From contig NZ_JAOBTQ010000001.1 in the NCBI RefSeq assembly GCF_033366695.1, positions 7,502,001 through 7,566,000 on the forward strand: 64,000 nucleotides of DNA. Reading direction: 5' to 3'. Positions 1-8,739 of this stretch are shown here, piece by piece (position 1 is the first letter of the stretch; the number at the start of each line of letters is the position of its first letter). This stretch comes from Streptomyces sp. SCL15-4. Lineage in GTDB: Bacteria; Actinomycetota; Actinomycetes; Streptomycetales; Streptomycetaceae. The notes below the pieces were generated by a model. The model ran no database searches. It saw only the letters and a program-made list of their open reading frames with translations, and was not told where the DNA came from. Made by a program: the position numbers and the translations under genes.

Positions 1-304
1 GCGTGTCCGCGTACGCGGTCAGCAGCACCCGGCGCGCGCCCGGATACACGTCCAGGGCCTGTTCCAGGAACTCGATGCCGTTCATCCGGGGCATGCGGTA
101 GTCGGCCAGGATCACCGCCACCAGGTCCCCGCGCAGCTTCAGTTCGCGCAGCGCGGCGAGCGCGGACTCGCCGGACTCCGCCCGGACGATGCGGTACGCC
201 CCGCCGTAGCGCCGCCTGAGGTCGCGGGCGACGGCACGGGAGACCCCCGGGTCGTCGTCCACGGTCAGGATGACGGTCCGCGCGGTCTCGGCGGCCTGTG
301 CCAT
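1..304 (-). CDS. Response regulator receiver domain, N-terminal part of a larger protein (cut by window edge)
   Basis: The visible protein starts MAQAAETARTVILTVDDDP and runs off the left edge after about 100 residues. It has the receiver-domain landmarks: an acidic pocket (VDDDPGVSRAV, near residues 15-18), the phospho-acceptor region ILADYRMPRMNGIEF (Asp near residue 66) and a conserved Thr in LLTAYADT. In Streptomyces, receivers that begin almost exactly like this are usually fused to a thioredoxin-reductase-like FAD domain (fused response regulator/thioredoxin-disulfide reductase). The fusion is inferred because its C-terminal half lies outside the window. The gene is divergent from the universal stress protein gene, with about 156 bp between them. 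Confidence 0.85.
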   Translation of the reverse strand, partial: MAQAAETARTVILTVDDDPGVSRAVARDLRRRYGGAYRIVRAESGESALAALRELKLRGDLVAVILADYRMPRMNGIEFLEQALDVYPGARRVLLTAYADT

Positions 305-460
305 ACGACTCCCCACCCATGTCACCGGTACCAGGCCATCGTATGTTCGATCGCCCGGACCCGCTCCGGACACCGAGGTGCCGGGGGCCGGGAGCGGGCA
401 CCATGATCGTGGGCACACGACGACACGCTCGTGCGCACATCACGACGAGGAGGCCCACGG

Positions 461-1327
461 ATGACACGCCCGATCACGGCAGGGGTGGACGGTACGGAGG
501 AGAGCCTGGCCGCGCTGGACTGGGCGGCCAGGGAGGCCGTGCGCCGGGACCTGCCGCTGCGCGTGGTGCACGCCTGGCGGTACGCCGAGGCGCTGGCCAC
601 GGCCGACCGGGACACCCAGCACGGGTGGGTCTCGCAGGGCGTGGAGCGCGCCGTGCGCTCGGTCGCGGAGCGGCACCCGGGACTGACGGTCACCACGGAC
701 CTGGTGGAGAGCGGCGCCGGGCACGCGCTGGCACAGGCCGCGGCCGCGGCCGAGATGCTGGTGCTCGGCTCGCGCGGGCACGGACCCGTCGTCGGGTTCC
801 TGCTGGGCTCGGTGGGGCAGCAGGTGATCGCCGAGGCGGCCCGGCCCGTGGTGCTGGTGCGCGCCGGCGACGAACCGGCGGCGGAGGCGGCCGGCCGGGA
901 CGTCGTGGTCGGGCAGCAGGGCGGCCCCGAGGACAGCGCGGCGGCGCTGCGGTTCGCGTTCGAGGCGGCGGCGGCCCGGCGCGCGGCCGTCCGCGTGGTG
1001 CGGGCGTGGACCCTGCCGCCGGTGTTCGCCTACAGCCCCGGTTCGCTCCGGCTGCTGGACGAGGCGGGCGGCCTCGAACCGTACGAGAAGCAGGCGCTGG
1101 CCGACGCCGTGCGGCCCTGGCGGGAGCGGTTCCCCGAGGTGTCCGTCGCCGAGCACGTCGAGATGGGCAGCGCCGGTCAGGTGCTGCTGTCGACGGCCGC
1201 CCGGGCCCAGTTGATGGTCGTCGGGCGCCGGGCGCGCCGTACGGCCGTCGGCGCCCGGATCGGCTCGGTGGCGCACGGTGTGCTGCACCACGCCGGCTGC
1301 CCGGTGGCCGTGGTCCCGCACGACTGA
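461..1327 (+). CDS. Tandem-domain universal stress protein (UspA family)
   Basis: The 288-residue protein has two Usp domains. Domain 1 opens with ITAGVDGTEESLAALDWA and carries the nucleotide-loop motif LGSRGHGPVVGFLLGSVGQQV split around its two glycine clusters. Domain 2 begins near residue 150 and ends VVGRRARRTAVGARIGSVAHG. Usp domains bind ATP or act as small stress-response modules, and tandem versions are common in actinobacteria, often under dormancy or redox control. The ATG at 461 is preferred over the upstream in-frame ATG because a GACGAGGAGG Shine-Dalgarno sequence lies just before it. The next gene is convergent and begins its stop codon 9 bp away. The physiological trigger cannot be read from the sequence. 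Confidence 0.93.
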   Translation: MTRPITAGVDGTEESLAALDWAAREAVRRDLPLRVVHAWRYAEALATADRDTQHGWVSQGVERAVRSVAERHPGLTVTTDLVESGAGHALAQAAAAAEMLVLGSRGHGPVVGFLLGSVGQQVIAEAARPVVLVRAGDEPAAEAAGRDVVVGQQGGPEDSAAALRFAFEAAAARRAAVRVVRAWTLPPVFAYSPGSLRLLDEAGGLEPYEKQALADAVRPWRERFPEVSVAEHVEMGSAGQVLLSTAARAQLMVVGRRARRTAVGARIGSVAHGVLHHAGCPVAVVPHD

Positions 1328-1336
1328 CCGACCGGC

Positions 1337-2611
1337 CTACTCGGGCTCGGCCGGCTCCAGCGTGGCGCGGGCCCGAGGCAGGACGTTCTCGATGTAGTCC
1401 TTGACGGCCGTGTCCAGCCCGATGTCGTGCTGGGCGCGCTCGGACAGGTACCAGCGGTGTTCGAGCAGCTGGTGGTAGATCTCCGCCGGGTCCATCGTGC
1501 CGCGCAGCTCCGGGGGCACGGCGCGCACGGTGGGCCGGAACACGTCCCGCACCCAGCGGTGGGCGAGCACCTCGGGGCGGGCGGCAAGCGGGTCTCCGCT
1601 GCCCGAACGGAGCCGAGAGCCGGGGGGCGGGTCGTCGGGGGCGTAGTCGTCCTGGGTGGCCATCCAGCTCTCCAGGTCGCTCAGCAGCCGCCGCGCCTGG
1701 TTCTCCTCGGCGTCCAGGCCGGTCAGCCGCAGCAACTGCCGCTGGTGATGGCCGGCGTCCACGACCTTCGGCACGAAGGTGACCGTGTCGCCGTTGGAGG
1801 AGTGCTCGATCTGCATCTCGGCCACGTCGAAACCGAGGTCGTTCAGCCGGCGGATGCGGCGCTCGATGTAGTGGTACTTGCCCGCCGGGTACACCGAGGT
1901 GCGGGTCAGCTCCCGCCACAGCCCCTCGTAGCGGGTGCAGATCTCGTGGCCGAACGCCACCGGGTCCACCGCCGGGTGCAGCGCGCCGGACGCCTCCAGG
2001 TCCAGCAGCTCGCCGCTGATGTTGACCCGGGCCAGGTCCAGGTCGTAGTCGCGCTGCCCGGGGCTGAGCCGCGGATGCAGCTCGCCGGTCTCGGCGTCGA
2101 CCAGATAGGCCGCGTAGGCGCCGGCGTCCCGCCGGAACAGCGTGTTGGACAGCGAGCAGTCGCCCCAGGCGAACCCGGTCAGGTGGAGGCGGACCAGCAG
2201 GACGGCGAGGGCGTCCATGAGCCGGTGCATGGTCGCCGGGCGCATGGTCGTCTCGAACATCGACCGGTACGGCATCGAGCCGCGCAGGTGCCGGGTGATC
2301 AGCACCGGCTCCAGCGGGGCGCCCGAGGGACCGGTGCGGCCGGTGACCACGGCGAGCGGGTCGACGGCCGGGATGCCGAGCCGGTCCAGGTCGCGCAGCA
2401 GCTCGTACTCGCGCAGCGCGGGCCGCTCGGCCAGCTCCTTGACGGCGATCACCTCGTCGCCGGCGTGCGCGTAGCGCACCACGTGCCGGGAGATGCCGCG
2501 GGGGAGCGGGACGAGGTACTCCTCGGGCCACTCCTCCAGCGGGGTGTCCCACGGCAGGGCGAGCAGGAGCGCGGGGTGCTCGGGGTTCGTGGCGCTGATC
2601 TGCAAGGACAT
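1337..2611 (-). CDS. DUF4032 domain-containing protein (kinase-like fold)
   Basis: A 424-residue soluble protein. The N-terminal half has a protein-kinase-like or LPS-kinase-like layout: a conserved lysine in VIAVKELAERPAL, a hinge (PVLITRHLRGSMPYRS), and a catalytic-loop equivalent LTGFAWGDCSLSNTLF followed by YAAYLVDAETGELHP, where the Asp of LVDAETGE sits at the DFG-like position. The C-terminal half (from about residue 210) matches DUF4032, with GKYHYIERRIRRLNDLGFDV. This family is nearly universal in Streptomyces and has no assigned substrate. There is no signal peptide or TM segment. It is convergent with the Usp gene. The kinase-like reading is a fold inference. Confidence 0.85.
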   Translation of the reverse strand: MSLQISATNPEHPALLLALPWDTPLEEWPEEYLVPLPRGISRHVVRYAHAGDEVIAVKELAERPALREYELLRDLDRLGIPAVDPLAVVTGRTGPSGAPLEPVLITRHLRGSMPYRSMFETTMRPATMHRLMDALAVLLVRLHLTGFAWGDCSLSNTLFRRDAGAYAAYLVDAETGELHPRLSPGQRDYDLDLARVNISGELLDLEASGALHPAVDPVAFGHEICTRYEGLWRELTRTSVYPAGKYHYIERRIRRLNDLGFDVAEMQIEHSSNGDTVTFVPKVVDAGHHQRQLLRLTGLDAEENQARRLLSDLESWMATQDDYAPDDPPPGSRLRSGSGDPLAARPEVLAHRWVRDVFRPTVRAVPPELRGTMDPAEIYHQLLEHRWYLSERAQHDIGLDTAVKDYIENVLPRARATLEPAEPE

Positions 2612-2642
2612 GACACGAACCCTAAGGCCCCGGCCGGGTGTT

Positions 2643-3389
2643 CTAGGAGGCCCTCTCCCGGGCCAGTTCGGCCGCCGCGCGCACCGGACCCCGGTGCACC
2701 GGTCCGTGTCCCGGCAGCAGGACGTCCCCGTCGAGCGCGCCGATCAGCTCCAGCGAGGCCACGACCCGATCGCGTTCGTGGTGGAAGAAGCCGGGCAGGA
2801 TCTGCGGGCCCTCGATCCGCGAGATGGCGTGCCCGCTGACGAGCGCGTCCCCGGAGATGACGATGCCCGACCCGGGCAGGTGGTAGACGCAGTGGCCGTC
2901 GGTGTGACCCGGAGTGTGCACGGGCACGGGGCGGCCGGGCAGGTCGAGGGGGCCCTCGGCCGGGAACGGCTCGGGCGCGGTGACCGGGTTGTGCTCGGTG
3001 CCGCCGGCCTTGATCACATGCCGGGCCCAGGGCAGGACGCCGGGCCGCCAGGCGTTGCGTATGACGTCGCCGATGGTGGCCTGCTGGAGGAAGTCCCGCC
3101 GCGCGTGCGGCACTTCGGCCGGGTGCAGATACACCGGCGTGCCGTGCGCCGCGCGCAGGTACTCGGCCGAGCCCAGGTGGTCGTTGTGCGCGTGGGTGAT
3201 CAGTACGGCGGCGACCGCCTCCGGGGAGGCGCCCACCTCGGCGAGCGATTCCAGCAGCGCCGGGCGGTCTCCCGGATAACCGGTGTCCACCAGGGTGACG
3301 GCGTCGCCCTCCTTGAGGATGACCCAGTTGACGTGGTGGCCGTGCACCAGATAGATGCCGTCGGCGACTTGGCGTACCTCTGCCCGCAT
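2643..3389 (-). CDS. MBL-fold metallo-hydrolase
   Basis: The 248-residue protein has a complete metallo-beta-lactamase fold signature: strand motif VTLVDTGYPGDR, the metal motif THAHNDHLG (HxHxDH), HTPGHTDGHCVYHLPG, the bridging Asp in VISGDALVSGH, and the last His in LLPGHGPVHRGP. It should bind two metal ions and hydrolyse a thioester, lactone or phosphodiester; the substrate is unknown. The ATG giving MRAEVRQVADGIYLVHG is chosen because it opens directly into the first strand; upstream in-frame codons give a low-complexity extension. It is preceded by DUF4032 on the same strand, with a 31 bp gap between its stop and the DUF4032 start. Confidence 0.9.
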   Translation of the reverse strand: MRAEVRQVADGIYLVHGHHVNWVILKEGDAVTLVDTGYPGDRPALLESLAEVGASPEAVAAVLITHAHNDHLGSAEYLRAAHGTPVYLHPAEVPHARRDFLQQATIGDVIRNAWRPGVLPWARHVIKAGGTEHNPVTAPEPFPAEGPLDLPGRPVPVHTPGHTDGHCVYHLPGSGIVISGDALVSGHAISRIEGPQILPGFFHHERDRVVASLELIGALDGDVLLPGHGPVHRGPVRAAAELARERAS

Positions 3390-3474
3390 GATCTCCCCGA
3401 GCCCTGTGTGATCGTTGGTGGAAGGACAGCCAATCAGACCGGCCGCCGGCGCGGGCAAGGGCGGGGCCGGCCGG

Positions 3475-4101
3475 TCACCGGACGCCGTGCGGCCGGAACT
3501 GGACGCTGATGCGCGCTCCGGCGGCCCGGCCGGTCTTGGGCACGCAGTGCTCCCAGGTGCGCTGGCAGGATCCGCCCATCACGATCAGGTCGCCGTGCCC
3601 GAGCGGCCGGCGCACCGCGGAGCCGCCGCCCACGGGGCGCAGCAGCAGGTCCCGGGGCGCGCCGACGGAGAGGATCGCGACCATGGTGTCCTCGTGGGCG
3701 CCCCGCCCGATGCGGTCCCCGTGCCAGGCCACGCTGTCCCGGCCGTCCCGGTAGAAGCACAGCCCGGCCGTGGTGAACGGCTCGCCCAGCTCCTCGGCGT
3801 AGTGCCGGGACAGCGCGGCGCGGGCCTCGTCCAGCACCGGGTGGGGGAGCGGGTCCCGCTCGCCGTAGTGGGCCAGCAGCCGGGGTACGGCGACCACGCT
3901 GTCGTACATCTTCCGGCGCTCCGCCCGCCACGGCACCCCGGCCGCGAGCCGTTCGAAGAGCGCGTCGGCGCCGCTCAGCCAGCCCGGCAGCACGTCGATC
4001 CAGGCCCCCGCGCCCAGCACGGTCCGGCGCAGCCCGTCCAGCGGACCGAGCCGCAGCTCGTCGGTCTGGTCGAACAGGGAGCCCTGGAGGTGCGTGGCCA
4101 T
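3475..4101 (-). CDS. alkB: AlkB-like 2-oxoglutarate/Fe(II) dioxygenase
   Basis: A 208-residue protein of AlkB-family length. The iron ligands are visible as HGD in VAWHGDRIGR (HxD) and a distal His in WEHCVPKT, with the 2-oxoglutarate-binding arginines in ARISVQFRPHG. AlkB enzymes oxidatively remove N1-methyladenine and N3-methylcytosine from DNA or RNA. Family members of this size in actinobacteria are usually annotated as alpha-ketoglutarate-dependent dioxygenase AlkB. The gene is divergent from the TetR gene, and their short shared intergenic region holds the TetR palindrome nearer to the TetR side. Confidence 0.88.
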   Translation of the reverse strand: MATHLQGSLFDQTDELRLGPLDGLRRTVLGAGAWIDVLPGWLSGADALFERLAAGVPWRAERRKMYDSVVAVPRLLAHYGERDPLPHPVLDEARAALSRHYAEELGEPFTTAGLCFYRDGRDSVAWHGDRIGRGAHEDTMVAILSVGAPRDLLLRPVGGGSAVRRPLGHGDLIVMGGSCQRTWEHCVPKTGRAAGARISVQFRPHGVR

Positions 4102-4188
4102 GGGACCAGCGTACTCCGTGAATCGAAAATGCGTTCCAATTGATCACCGGGGCGCGAGCGCCTCCCACCGCGGCGTTCACCCTCTTTC

Positions 4189-4204
4189 GATACACCGGTG
4201 TATC
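4189..4204. promoter_or_regulatory. Perfect 16 bp palindrome, probable TetR operator
   Basis: GATACACCGGTGTATC is a perfect palindrome 35 bp upstream of the TetR ATG. A further GATAC half-copy follows it immediately. Size and position are typical of a TetR-family operator, so autorepression is the simplest reading. The FAD dehydrogenase just downstream of tetR would be co-regulated. Confidence 0.65.
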
Positions 4205-4239
4205 CGATACATTCACGCATCGAACGAGAGGACGGTCGG

Positions 4240-4869
4240 ATGGAACCGGCACACGAGCCGCCCGCGCGCGTCACGCGGCGCCGGGTCCGCACGCGGGCCC
4301 GGCTGCTCGACGCCGCGTTCGCCGTGTTCGCGGCGAAGGGGTTCGGCCGGGCCACCATCGAGGAGGTGTGCGAGGCGGCCGGATTCAGCCGCGGCGCCTT
4401 CTACTCGAACTTCGCCACCCTGGACGAACTCTTCTTCGCCCTGTACCGGGAGCGCGCCGGCCTGATCGCCGGCCAGGTGGCCGACGCGCTCGCCCAGGAC
4501 GGCCCGGACCTGGACGTGACCGCCTCCGTGGACCGGGTCACCGAGGTGCTGCTGCTCGACGTGGACTGGCTGCTGGTGAAGACCGACTTCCTGGTGCGCG
4601 CCGCCCGGGACCCGGCCGTCGCCCGCGCCCTGCTCGACCACCGCGCCCGGCTCCGCGCGGCCGTCGCCGACCGGCTCGCCCGGGCCCGGGGCCGCACCGC
4701 GCTGCCCGCCGTCCTCGGCGACGCGGACGGCGCCGCGCGCGCCGTGGTCGCCGCGTACGACGGCGTCACCACCCAGCTGCTGCTGGACCGGGACGTGGAG
4801 GCCGCCCGGGCCTGGCTGAAGCAGCTGCTCACCGCGCTGCTGACGGACGGCGGCCGCATCCCGTCGTAG
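4240..4869 (+). CDS. TetR/AcrR-family transcriptional regulator
   Basis: The 209-residue protein has a TetR HTH in its first third: RTRARLLDAAFAVFAAKGF, then TIEEVCEAAGFSRGAFYSNF, the classic recognition helix. The C-terminal ligand domain is helical and lacks features that identify a ligand. The ATG at 4240 is used, with GAGAGGACGG before it; an upstream in-frame ATG at 4198 lies inside the palindromic operator and is less likely. It reads in the same direction as the FAD-dependent dehydrogenase, with a 44 bp gap, so the two probably form one transcription unit that the regulator represses until an oxidisable substrate is present. Confidence 0.92.
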   Translation: MEPAHEPPARVTRRRVRTRARLLDAAFAVFAAKGFGRATIEEVCEAAGFSRGAFYSNFATLDELFFALYRERAGLIAGQVADALAQDGPDLDVTASVDRVTEVLLLDVDWLLVKTDFLVRAARDPAVARALLDHRARLRAAVADRLARARGRTALPAVLGDADGAARAVVAAYDGVTTQLLLDRDVEAARAWLKQLLTALLTDGGRIPS

Positions 4870-4913
4870 CCCCGCGACGGCCCCCGACGCACCCTCCGAG
4901 GAAGGACACACAC

Positions 4914-6587
4914 ATGGACGCGGACGCCATCGTCGTCGGAGCGGGCCTCGCCGGGCTCGTCGCCGCGCACGAACTCACCAGCCTGGGCCGCCGGGTGGCC
5001 CTGGTCGACCAGGAGAACGCCGCCAACCTCGGCGGCCAGGCGTTCTGGTCCTTCGGCGGGCTCTTCCTCGTCGACTCGCCCGAGCAGCGCCGCCTCGGCA
5101 TCAAGGACTCCTTCGGCCTCGCCTGGACCGACTGGCAGGGCAGCGCGCGTTTCGACCGGCAGGCCGACGAGGACTCCTGGGCGGTGCGCTGGGCCCGCGC
5201 GTACGTCGAGTGGGCGGCGGGGGAGAAGCGGGCCTGGCTCGCCGGGCACGGCATCGAGCTGCTGCCCACCGTCGGCTGGGCCGAGCGCGGCGACCTGCGG
5301 GCCGACGGGCACGGCAACTCCGTGCCCCGCTTCCACATCGCCTGGGGCACCGGCACCGGCGTGGTCGAGCCCTTCGTCCGCTACGCCCGGCAGGCCGCCC
5401 GGGACGGACTGCTGACCTTCCATCACCGCCACCGGGTGGACGAACTGATCGTGGAGGGCGGCACGGCACGCGGGGTGCGCGGCACGGTCCTCGCTCCCGA
5501 CGACTCCCCGCGCGGCGCCCCCTCCGGCCGCGACCGCGCCGGGGACTTCGAACTGACCGCGCAGGCCGTCGTCCTGACCACCGGCGGCATCGGCGCCGAC
5601 CACGACATCGTCCGCCGCCACTGGCCCGAGCGGCTCGGCACGCCCCCCGCCCGGATGGTCACCGGCGTCCCGGCCTACGTCGACGGCCGCATGCTCGACA
5701 TCAGTGCCGAGGCCGGCGTACGGCTCGTCAACCGCGACCGCATGTGGCACTACACCGAGGGCCTGCGCAACTGGGACCCGATCTGGCCCGGCCACGGCAT
5801 CCGCATCCTGCCCGGCCCGTCCTCCATCTGGCTCGACGCCCTCGGCCGCCGCCTGCCCGACCCCTGCCTGCCCGGCTACGACACCCTCGGCACCCTGAAG
5901 TACCTGCGCACCACCGAGGACGTCGCCGGCTACGACCACTCCTGGTTCATCCTCACCCGGAAGATCATCGAGAAGGAGTTCGCGCTCTCCGGCTCCGAGC
6001 AGAACCCCGACATCACCGCCAGGGACCGCAAGGCCGTGCTGCGCGACCGGCTGCTCGGCAAGGGCGCACCGGCACCCGTGCGGGCCTTCCTGGAGAAGGG
6101 CGAGGACTTCGTCGTCGCGGACGGCCTGGAACGGCTGGTGGAGAAGATGAACGGCCTGGCCGGCGAGCCGCTGCTCGACGCCGCCGGGGTGCGCCGCCAG
6201 ATCGAGGCCCGCGACGCGCAGATCGCCAATCCCTACAGCAAGGACGCGCAGGTCCAGGGCATCCGCAACGCCCGCCGCTACATCGGCGACCGGCTCGGCC
6301 GGGTCGCCGCCCCGCACCGCATCCTCGATCCGGCCGCGGGCCCCCTCATCGGCGTCCGGCTGCACGTGCTGACCCGCAAGACCCTCGGCGGCATCCAGAC
6401 CGACCTGGACTCCCGGGCCCTCGGCACCGACGGCACGCCCGTCGAGGGGCTGTACGCGGCCGGCGAGGTGGCCGGGTTCGGCGGCGGCGGGGTGCACGGC
6501 TACAACGCCCTGGAGGGCACCTTCCTCGGCGGCTGCCTGTTCTCGGGCCGGGCGGCGGGCCGGCACGCGGCCCGGCACACGGGCTGA
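4914..6587 (+). CDS. FAD-binding dehydrogenase (KSTD/fumarate reductase flavoprotein-like)
   Basis: The 557-residue flavoprotein starts DADAIVVGAGLAGLVAAHEL, a Rossmann GxGxxG motif near residues 8-13. It continues with NLGGQAFWSFGGLFLV, the FAD/substrate-domain pattern of the 3-ketosteroid dehydrogenase and fumarate reductase superfamily. The C-terminal FAD motif GLYAAGEVAGFGGGGVHGYNA closes the fold, and TLGGIQTD is the usual companion motif. Streptomyces homologues are annotated simply as FAD-binding dehydrogenase, and whether the substrate is a steroid is not established. A GAGGAAGGA ribosome site precedes the ATG. There is no signal peptide, so it is probably cytosolic. It lies downstream of, and is probably controlled by, the adjacent TetR. 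Confidence 0.9.
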   Translation: MDADAIVVGAGLAGLVAAHELTSLGRRVALVDQENAANLGGQAFWSFGGLFLVDSPEQRRLGIKDSFGLAWTDWQGSARFDRQADEDSWAVRWARAYVEWAAGEKRAWLAGHGIELLPTVGWAERGDLRADGHGNSVPRFHIAWGTGTGVVEPFVRYARQAARDGLLTFHHRHRVDELIVEGGTARGVRGTVLAPDDSPRGAPSGRDRAGDFELTAQAVVLTTGGIGADHDIVRRHWPERLGTPPARMVTGVPAYVDGRMLDISAEAGVRLVNRDRMWHYTEGLRNWDPIWPGHGIRILPGPSSIWLDALGRRLPDPCLPGYDTLGTLKYLRTTEDVAGYDHSWFILTRKIIEKEFALSGSEQNPDITARDRKAVLRDRLLGKGAPAPVRAFLEKGEDFVVADGLERLVEKMNGLAGEPLLDAAGVRRQIEARDAQIANPYSKDAQVQGIRNARRYIGDRLGRVAAPHRILDPAAGPLIGVRLHVLTRKTLGGIQTDLDSRALGTDGTPVEGLYAAGEVAGFGGGGVHGYNALEGTFLGGCLFSGRAAGRHAARHTG

Positions 6588-6637
6588 ACCCCGGCCGGCG
6601 GCAGGCGGCGGACGGTGGCCCCGGACAAGGGCGGGCC

Positions 6638-6988
6638 TCAGCCCCGTACCAGCTCCAGCAGCACCCGCGCGTGGCTCTCCTCCGGCCGCTTCGACGCCGT
6701 CAGGAGCGTCACGTGCCCCTCCCGGGCCGACCGGCGCAGGCCGTCGAGCAGCCCGGCGGCCTCCGGCGCGTCCAGCTCCGCCTCGTAGCGCCGGCGGAAC
6801 TCCTCGTAGGAACCCTCGCCCGCGTGGTACCACTTGCGCAGTTCGGCCGACGGCGTCAGGCCCTTGGGCCACTCGTCCACGTGGGCGTCCTCCTTGGCCA
6901 GGCCGCGCGGCCACAGCCGGTCCACCAGCACGCGCAGACCGTCGTCGGGCTCGGGCGGTTCGTAGATCCGGCGCAGGCGCACGCTCAC
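6638..6988 (-). CDS. DUF488 family protein
   Basis: A 116-residue small protein with the DUF488 hallmarks: RRIYEPPEPDDGLRVLVDRLWPRG near the start (split here at its two halves, IYEPP and VDRLWPRG), then DEWPKGLTPSAELRKWYHAG, YEEFRRRYEAEL, and TLLTASKRPEESHARVL near the end. The function of DUF488 is not established. The GTG start follows a good GGAAGGAG site. It is convergent with the FAD dehydrogenase. Confidence 0.92.
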   Translation of the reverse strand: MSVRLRRIYEPPEPDDGLRVLVDRLWPRGLAKEDAHVDEWPKGLTPSAELRKWYHAGEGSYEEFRRRYEAELDAPEAAGLLDGLRRSAREGHVTLLTASKRPEESHARVLLELVRG

Positions 6989-7158
6989 GGCACGGGGCTC
7001 CTTCCGGGGCGGGGGACGGTGCCGCGAGCGTACTGCGCGCCGCCTCGCGCGCCCGGCGGCGACGCGACGCGACTTGACCGGAAGAAGGGGGATTCCGGGA
7101 CGCCGGTCCGCCTACGCTGACGGCCAGTCGATCACCGGCCACGCCCCGAGGAGCGCAT

Positions 7159-8613
7159 GTGACACCACCGCGCCAGCCCGCCCGCCGCCGTACCGCCGTC
7201 CTCGCCACCGTCCCCGTGGCCCTGGCCGCGCTCCTCGCCACCACCGGGGCCGCGGCGCCGGACGCCACCGGACCCGCGGCACCCGAGGCCGGCGGACGCG
7301 CCGCGCCGGGCACCGCCGGAGCACCCGGCGCGGGCGACGCGTACTTCCCGCTCAGCGGCAACGGCGGCTACGACGTGCGCCACTACGACCTGACGCTCCG
7401 TTACCGGCCCGCCGACCGGCGCCTCGACGGCACCGCCGTCCTCACCGCCCGTGCCACCCAGCGCCTGACCCGCTTCGACCTCGACCTGTCCGGGCTGACC
7501 GTCACACGGGTCACGGTCGACGGCCGTCCCGCCCGCTTCGCCCGGGACGGCCGCGAACTCGTCGTCACCCCGCGCACCGCGCGGGCCAAGGGCCGCGACT
7601 TCCGGGTCACCGTCGCCTACCACGGCACCCCCGGGCCGGTCACCGACCCCGACGGCTCGGCGGACGGCTGGATCCCCACCGACGACGGCGCGTTCGTCGC
7701 GGGCGAACCACAGGGCGCCATGACCTGGTTCCCGGCGAACGGCCATCCCCGGGACAAGGCGTCGTACGACTTCACGCTCACCGTCCCGCGCGGACGCACC
7801 GCCGTCGCCAACGGCGTCCTGCTCGGACAGCACACCGCCCACGGCGAGACCACCTTCCGCTGGCGCCAGGCCGAGCCCATGGCCGCCTACCTGGCGACCG
7901 CCACCGTCGGCACGTTCCGTACCGAGCGGTACACGACCCGTGACGGCATCCAGGTGTACAACGCCGTGGACCCCCGTGAGGCGCGCGCCGCCGCACCCGT
8001 GCTGAAGAAGCTGCCGTCCGTGCTGGAGTGGGAGAGCCGGCTCTTCGGGCCGTACCCGTTCCGGGCCGCCGGCTCCCTCGTCGACCACGCCCCGGACGTC
8101 GGCTACGCCCTGGAGACCCAGACCCGCCCGGTCTACGACTCCGCGCCCGACCTCGGCACCCTCGTCCACGAGAGCGCCCACCAGTGGTTCGGCGACTCCG
8201 TGTCCCTCACGGCCTGGAAGGACATCTGGCTCAACGAGGGCTTCGCCACCTACGCCGAGTGGCTCTACTCCGAGCAGCACGGCGGCCCCAGCGCCCAGAA
8301 GACCTTCGACGCCCTCTACTCCCGCCCCGCCCGCGACGGCCTGTGGGCCTACCCGCCCGGCGACCCGGGCGGCGGCGAGCGCCTGTTCGGCACGCCCGTC
8401 TACGAGCGCGGCGCCATGGCCCTGCACGCACTGCGGCGGGCCGTCGGCGACCGGGACTTCTTCCGCGTCCTGCGCGCCTGGGCGGACGGACACCGCGGCG
8501 GGCACGGCACGACCGCCGGGTTCGTCGGGCTCGCCGAGCGGACGTCGGGCAAACGGCTCAAAGGACTGTTCGACACCTGGCTGTACACCCGGGGCAAGCC
8601 GGACCGCGCCTGA
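7159..8613 (+). CDS. Secreted M1-family metallopeptidase
   Basis: The 484-residue protein has an N-terminal signal peptide (RRTAVLATVPVALAALLATTGAAAP) and a short Pro/Ala-rich segment after it. The gluzincin zinc site is complete: HESAHQWFGDS provides HExxH, and the third ligand Glu lies in WLNEGFATYAEW 18 residues later. ALETQTRPVYD sits where M1 aminopeptidases usually carry the GAMEN-type exopeptidase motif, which is atypical. The N-terminal domain is the M1 beta-sandwich (YDVRHYDLTLRYRPADRRLDG). It probably releases amino acids from extracellular peptides. The GTG start is forced, because the overlapping ATG is followed at once by TGA in its frame. A GAGGAGC site precedes it. Confidence 0.93.
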   Translation: MTPPRQPARRRTAVLATVPVALAALLATTGAAAPDATGPAAPEAGGRAAPGTAGAPGAGDAYFPLSGNGGYDVRHYDLTLRYRPADRRLDGTAVLTARATQRLTRFDLDLSGLTVTRVTVDGRPARFARDGRELVVTPRTARAKGRDFRVTVAYHGTPGPVTDPDGSADGWIPTDDGAFVAGEPQGAMTWFPANGHPRDKASYDFTLTVPRGRTAVANGVLLGQHTAHGETTFRWRQAEPMAAYLATATVGTFRTERYTTRDGIQVYNAVDPREARAAAPVLKKLPSVLEWESRLFGPYPFRAAGSLVDHAPDVGYALETQTRPVYDSAPDLGTLVHESAHQWFGDSVSLTAWKDIWLNEGFATYAEWLYSEQHGGPSAQKTFDALYSRPARDGLWAYPPGDPGGGERLFGTPVYERGAMALHALRRAVGDRDFFRVLRAWADGHRGGHGTTAGFVGLAERTSGKRLKGLFDTWLYTRGKPDRA

Positions 8614-8628
8614 GGCCGCCGCGCGGCC

Positions 8629-8651
8629 GTCCGCCGCGGGCCCCGGCGGAC
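8629..8651 (+). terminator. Hairpin downstream of M1 peptidase gene
   Basis: GTCCGCCG and CGGCGGAC form 8 bp arms around a 7 nt loop, 15 bp after the peptidase stop. There is no T-run, as is usual in Streptomyces. Confidence 0.45.
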
Positions 8652-8739
8652 CGGAGCGGAGTGCCGCCGTCCGATTTCCGGTGCGCGGCGGGGGTACTCC
8701 GGTCGCGTCGCGTACGCGCAGGTACAGGGAGGTCAAGCC

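Noticed and set aside
4401-7361. A very long open frame (986 codons) on the minus strand opposite TetR and the FAD dehydrogenase
   Set aside because: It is an artefact of the GC-rich code, with low-complexity Ala/Gly/Arg content and no domain, while the opposite strand carries clear TetR and flavoprotein genes with good starts.
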